A DNA stretch of 64,000 bases. Origin: Sporosarcina ureae. Its GTDB lineage: Bacteria; Bacillota; Bacilli; Bacillales_A; Planococcaceae. Both the position numbers and the translations under genes were made by a program. Below, in pieces: positions 61,157 to 64,000 of the stretch. The stretch is taken from NCBI RefSeq assembly GCF_002109325.1, contig NZ_CP015348.1, positions 2,605,501 through 2,669,500 on the forward strand. Direction: 5' to 3'. The notes beneath the pieces are model-generated. The model had not been told where the DNA came from and searched no databases. It saw nothing but the letters and a program-made list of their open reading frames with translations. The stretch's first letter is position 1, and the number at the start of each line of letters is the position of its first letter.

Positions 61157-63805
61157 GTGAAAACTGTATTGAAATTCAAATGGCCTATAGCGATAGGATT
61201 AGTTGTGCTGACTGCCGTATTGTTCATACTTGCACCTGATTTAGCGAAGCAAGCAGAGAAGGCAGGATCATTCCAATTGCTCGATTCGGCAGACTCGCAA
61301 AAGGCTGCGCAAATGTTAGAAGATGCAGGGCAAGCAGATGAAACGATTTCGTTAGTATATGATTTAGAAAAAGCAGCAGATCAAACAAAGAAAAAAGAAA
61401 TTTCAGCTGCAGCTAAAGAAATTAAGAAAGTTAGTGAAATCGTAACAGATGTCTTAGATCCATTTGAAAGTGAAGAAATGGAAGGGCAACTTGTTTCAAA
61501 GGATAAGAAAACCGTCTTGCTTCCGATTACTGTAGACGGTACGCAAGAAGAAGTTATTCAGTTAGCAGAGAAAATCGAGAAAGATATCGTATCAAAAGAT
61601 GACAAAGTCTATATGACAGGTGAAGCCATCATTAATAATGATGTGAATGAGAGCGCGCAAGAAGGATTGAAAAAGACGGAAGTGATTACCGTTGTATTGA
61701 TATTTGCTCTCTTGCTCATTGTATTCCGCTCGATTATCACTCCATTCGTACCGTTAGTGGCGGTGGGAATTGCCTATTTATTAAGTCAATCATTCGTGGC
61801 GTTTTTCATCGACTGGTTTGGATTCCCAGTCTCGAACTATACACAAATATTCTTAGTGGCAATTTTATTCGGTCTTGGAACAGATTATTGTATTCTGTTG
61901 CTAAGCCGTTATAAAGAAGAATTACTTGCAGGCCATGAAGTGGAAGAAGCGATTATTAACACCTATAAAACAGCAGGTCGTACATTATTTATCAGTGGAC
62001 TTGCAGTGTTTATCGGTTTCGCAGCAATCGGTTTTGCAGATTTCCCGATATTTAAGTCAGCAGTTGCGGTAGCTGTCGGGATTGCCGTATTAATGCTCGT
62101 TCTATTCACTGTTGTTCCATTATTGATGTCTATATTGAAAGGCAAGCTATTCTGGCCAGCTAAAGGGGCCGCTTCTCATAAGGACAGTAAATTATGGATT
62201 GCGTTCAGTAAAGTATCCGTCATGCGTCCACTACTTTCCATGTTGATTGTAGCTATCATCACGGTTCCGCTACTGTTGACGTATGACAATGTTCTCTCAT
62301 TCAATACAGTAGATGAAATTGATGGTAGCAAAGAATCTGTCATTGGGTTGAACCTCATTTCTGATGCATTCGGTGAAGGGGATTCATTGCCTGTACAAGT
62401 ATTACTGAAGAAAGATTCTCCAATCGTTAAAGAAGGAGACGTTACGTATTTGGAAGCTATTTCTCGTGATTTAGAGAAAGTAGATGGCGTGAAAAGTGTC
62501 CGTACTGTTACACGTCCGACTGGTGAACTATTAGAAGACTTATATGTAGATCACCAAGTTGGCTTGATGGCGGACGGCATGCAGGAGGCGAATGATGGTA
62601 TACAGGAAATTCGTCTAGGATTGGCAACTGTACAATATAATTTGCGAGATGCAGCTAACCAACTACCTTCCGGTGGAGCGGGTGGCGGTAGTGGATTAAT
62701 CCAAGCGGCAAATGGTATTGAGCAAATCAACGGTCAGCTCGCTCAGATTTCGGGTGGCTTACAACAAGGTTTACCAGCAGCCCAAGCAGCTGGTGGATTG
62801 GATGCATTAGGAAATGAATTGGATAAGATCAGCAGCGGTATCGCAGGAGCAGGATCACAAATTAACCAAAGCGGTTCACAAATCGGCCAATTAAAAGGTG
62901 GTTTGAAACAGCTTGGTAGTGGCGTGAAAGCTTCGAAGGACGGGTTGGCTGAAGTGACTACAGGACTTCAGGAGATTGCTGGTTTGCTCGCTGATATGGC
63001 GGATACGAAAAGTGTGCGCGATACGGGGTTATTCATTCCTAAAGGAACGCTTGATAATGAAGAGTTCACTCCAGTGATCGATCGTTACACATTCGACGAT
63101 AAAAAAGGAATCTTGATGGAAGTCATACTAGAGGAAAATCCTTATTCACGTGAAGCGATTTCTACAGTTCATGATATTAAAGATTCAGTGAAGCGTTCCG
63201 TTATCGGCACACCATTTGAAGATGCGGATTTAGCGTTCAGCGGTATTTCAAGTATTAACTCGGATTTAAATGATATTTCGTCAGCTGACTTTACGCGTAC
63301 CGTAGCGATCATGTTAATTGGATTGTTCGTTGTGTTATTCGTTTTATTCCGTTCGGCAATCATGCCGCTTTATATGATCGGTTCGTTATTGCTGACATAC
63401 TATACGGCGATTTCGATTACAGAACTGATTTTTGTCAACGGTCTAGGTTATGACGGAATTAGTTGGGCTGTTCCATTCTTCGGATTCATCATGCTCATTG
63501 CGCTCGGTGTAGACTACTCGATCTTCTTACTCGATCGTTTCCGCGAAGAGAGTATCGGGGGTATGAAGATCAAGGAAGCATTGATGTATTCAATGGCGAA
63601 AATGGGTACGGTTATTATTACAGCAGCCGTAATCTTAGCAGGAACATTCGGTGCCATGATGCCTTCAGGTGTTTTGAGTCTCGTACAAATTGCAACTATC
63701 GTTATTTCGGGATTATTGCTATATGGTTTAATTATTTTGCCATTGCTCATTCCAGCAATTACGGTTTCATTCGGACGAGGTGTCTGGTGGCCGTTTAGAG
63801 GATGA
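61157..63805 (+). CDS. MMPL/RND-family transporter
   Basis: This 882-aa membrane protein has two MMPL halves of about six helices each. The first half has FVPLVAVGIAYLLSQSFVAF and the conserved GLGTDYCILLLSRYKEEL near residue 238. The second half has IALGVDYSIFLLDRFREESIGG near 783. Two extracellular domains lie between; the second has Gly/Gln-rich helical repeats (about residues 480-620, for example ANGIEQINGQLAQISGGLQQG) like those of YhgE/Pip-type proteins. GTG 61157 follows GAGGGGGAGA. It probably exports lipids or toxic compounds under MarR control. Confidence 0.9.
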   Translation: MKTVLKFKWPIAIGLVVLTAVLFILAPDLAKQAEKAGSFQLLDSADSQKAAQMLEDAGQADETISLVYDLEKAADQTKKKEISAAAKEIKKVSEIVTDVLDPFESEEMEGQLVSKDKKTVLLPITVDGTQEEVIQLAEKIEKDIVSKDDKVYMTGEAIINNDVNESAQEGLKKTEVITVVLIFALLLIVFRSIITPFVPLVAVGIAYLLSQSFVAFFIDWFGFPVSNYTQIFLVAILFGLGTDYCILLLSRYKEELLAGHEVEEAIINTYKTAGRTLFISGLAVFIGFAAIGFADFPIFKSAVAVAVGIAVLMLVLFTVVPLLMSILKGKLFWPAKGAASHKDSKLWIAFSKVSVMRPLLSMLIVAIITVPLLLTYDNVLSFNTVDEIDGSKESVIGLNLISDAFGEGDSLPVQVLLKKDSPIVKEGDVTYLEAISRDLEKVDGVKSVRTVTRPTGELLEDLYVDHQVGLMADGMQEANDGIQEIRLGLATVQYNLRDAANQLPSGGAGGGSGLIQAANGIEQINGQLAQISGGLQQGLPAAQAAGGLDALGNELDKISSGIAGAGSQINQSGSQIGQLKGGLKQLGSGVKASKDGLAEVTTGLQEIAGLLADMADTKSVRDTGLFIPKGTLDNEEFTPVIDRYTFDDKKGILMEVILEENPYSREAISTVHDIKDSVKRSVIGTPFEDADLAFSGISSINSDLNDISSADFTRTVAIMLIGLFVVLFVLFRSAIMPLYMIGSLLLTYYTAISITELIFVNGLGYDGISWAVPFFGFIMLIALGVDYSIFLLDRFREESIGGMKIKEALMYSMAKMGTVIITAAVILAGTFGAMMPSGVLSLVQIATIVISGLLLYGLIILPLLIPAITVSFGRGVWWPFRG

Positions 63806-63808
63806 AGT

Positions 63809-63846
63809 AAAGACGCTCGGCTATAATGGCTGAGTGTCTTTTTTGT
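63809..63846 (+). terminator. Terminator of the MMPL gene
   Basis: AAGACGCTCGGC / GCTGAGTGTCTT with G-T pairs and a short loop is followed by six T. Confidence 0.88.
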
Positions 63847-63910
63847 CTATGTTTATATGACCTATCTAAGTGGGTAAATAGAGTGAAAACGATTAGACAG
63901 GGGATAGCTC

Positions 63911-64000
63911 ATGATGAAGTTACATACAGGATCATTATATTGGGAATCGACTTTTGAAAAAGAAGGTTTTCCGAAAACGGAGCGTAAAGAGTTGTATGAC
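63911..64000 (+). CDS. Start of a probable FAD-dependent oxidoreductase (cut by window end)
   Basis: Thirty codons are visible from ATG 63911 or the next ATG. The N terminus MKLHTGSLYWESTF resembles the start of DAO-type FAD-dependent amine/amino acid oxidoreductases. The dinucleotide-binding motif would lie beyond the window, so the call rests on a short string. GGGGAT precedes the start. Confidence 0.5.
   Translation, partial: MMKLHTGSLYWESTFEKEGFPKTERKELYD

Overview
The window is about 42% GC and reads as the chromosome of a Gram-positive, spore-former-type bacterium of the Bacillales, most like Sporosarcina or another Planococcaceae. The support is strong AGGAGG-type ribosome binding sites, frequent TTG and GTG starts, lipobox lipoproteins, and recognisable Bacillus-type families (RocB, Ald, CvfC/YpgR-like, an Uup/YfmR-like ABC-F protein, a HemAT-like sensor, FetAB). 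The genus is inference. I saw no rRNA, tRNA, CRISPR array, prophage or transposase gene.

Layout. 1-3.6 kb: end of rbsD and then rbsACB (ribose import). 3.7-17 kb: a catabolic island with an M20 carbamoylase-type amidohydrolase, two sodium:solute symporters that each have a small membrane partner gene, a YtcJ-type amidohydrolase, a PucR-type regulator, a malonate/methylmalonate-semialdehyde dehydrogenase, an omega-amino acid aminotransferase and alanine dehydrogenase. The parts fit a beta-alanine or carbamoyl-beta-alanine pathway ending in acetyl-CoA, with Ald regenerating the pyruvate used by the aminotransferase. Three transcription units carry the same TTACA-N3-TGTAA palindrome at the same distance from a -10 element, so this looks like one PucR-type regulon. 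17-28.5 kb: a secreted glucosaminidase, a NERD-helicase, a PfkB sugar kinase, a CoxG-like protein, a zinc-ribbon/trypsin-like protease, a CBS protein, FetAB and a CPA1 antiporter. 29.4-33 kb: a Fur-controlled haem/iron locus ending in an IsdG-type haem monooxygenase. 33.5-43.4 kb: YjiH, ribokinase, a DinB-like protein, RocB, a PAS chemoreceptor, an ABC-F protein and CvfC. 43.5-51.5 kb: a second catabolic island (unknown 572-aa protein, M19-like protein, DUF3726-like protein, aldehyde dehydrogenase, IclR, RidA, BCCT carrier) that probably handles a betaine-type compound by a route I do not recognise. 51.7-64 kb: two chemoreceptors, a cation:proton antiporter, LysR/YeiH, MarR/MMPL and the start of a probable FAD oxidoreductase.

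The least explained material is intergenic. Three GC-rich blocks (about 28.5-29.3, 38.3-39.2 and 57.2-58.5 kb) are arrays of one palindromic element family. Seven copies have a core of exactly 99 nt, and four more have an inverted, related core of 84-85 nt. In every block forward copies lie left and reverse copies lie right of a conserved 86-bp junction. DNA on the left is rich in G and T and DNA on the right is rich in C and A, and this bias runs into the flanking genes as a codon-use shift. Two other gaps hold seven-unit arrays of an 8-bp motif repeated exactly every 21 bp. I know of no name for either element.
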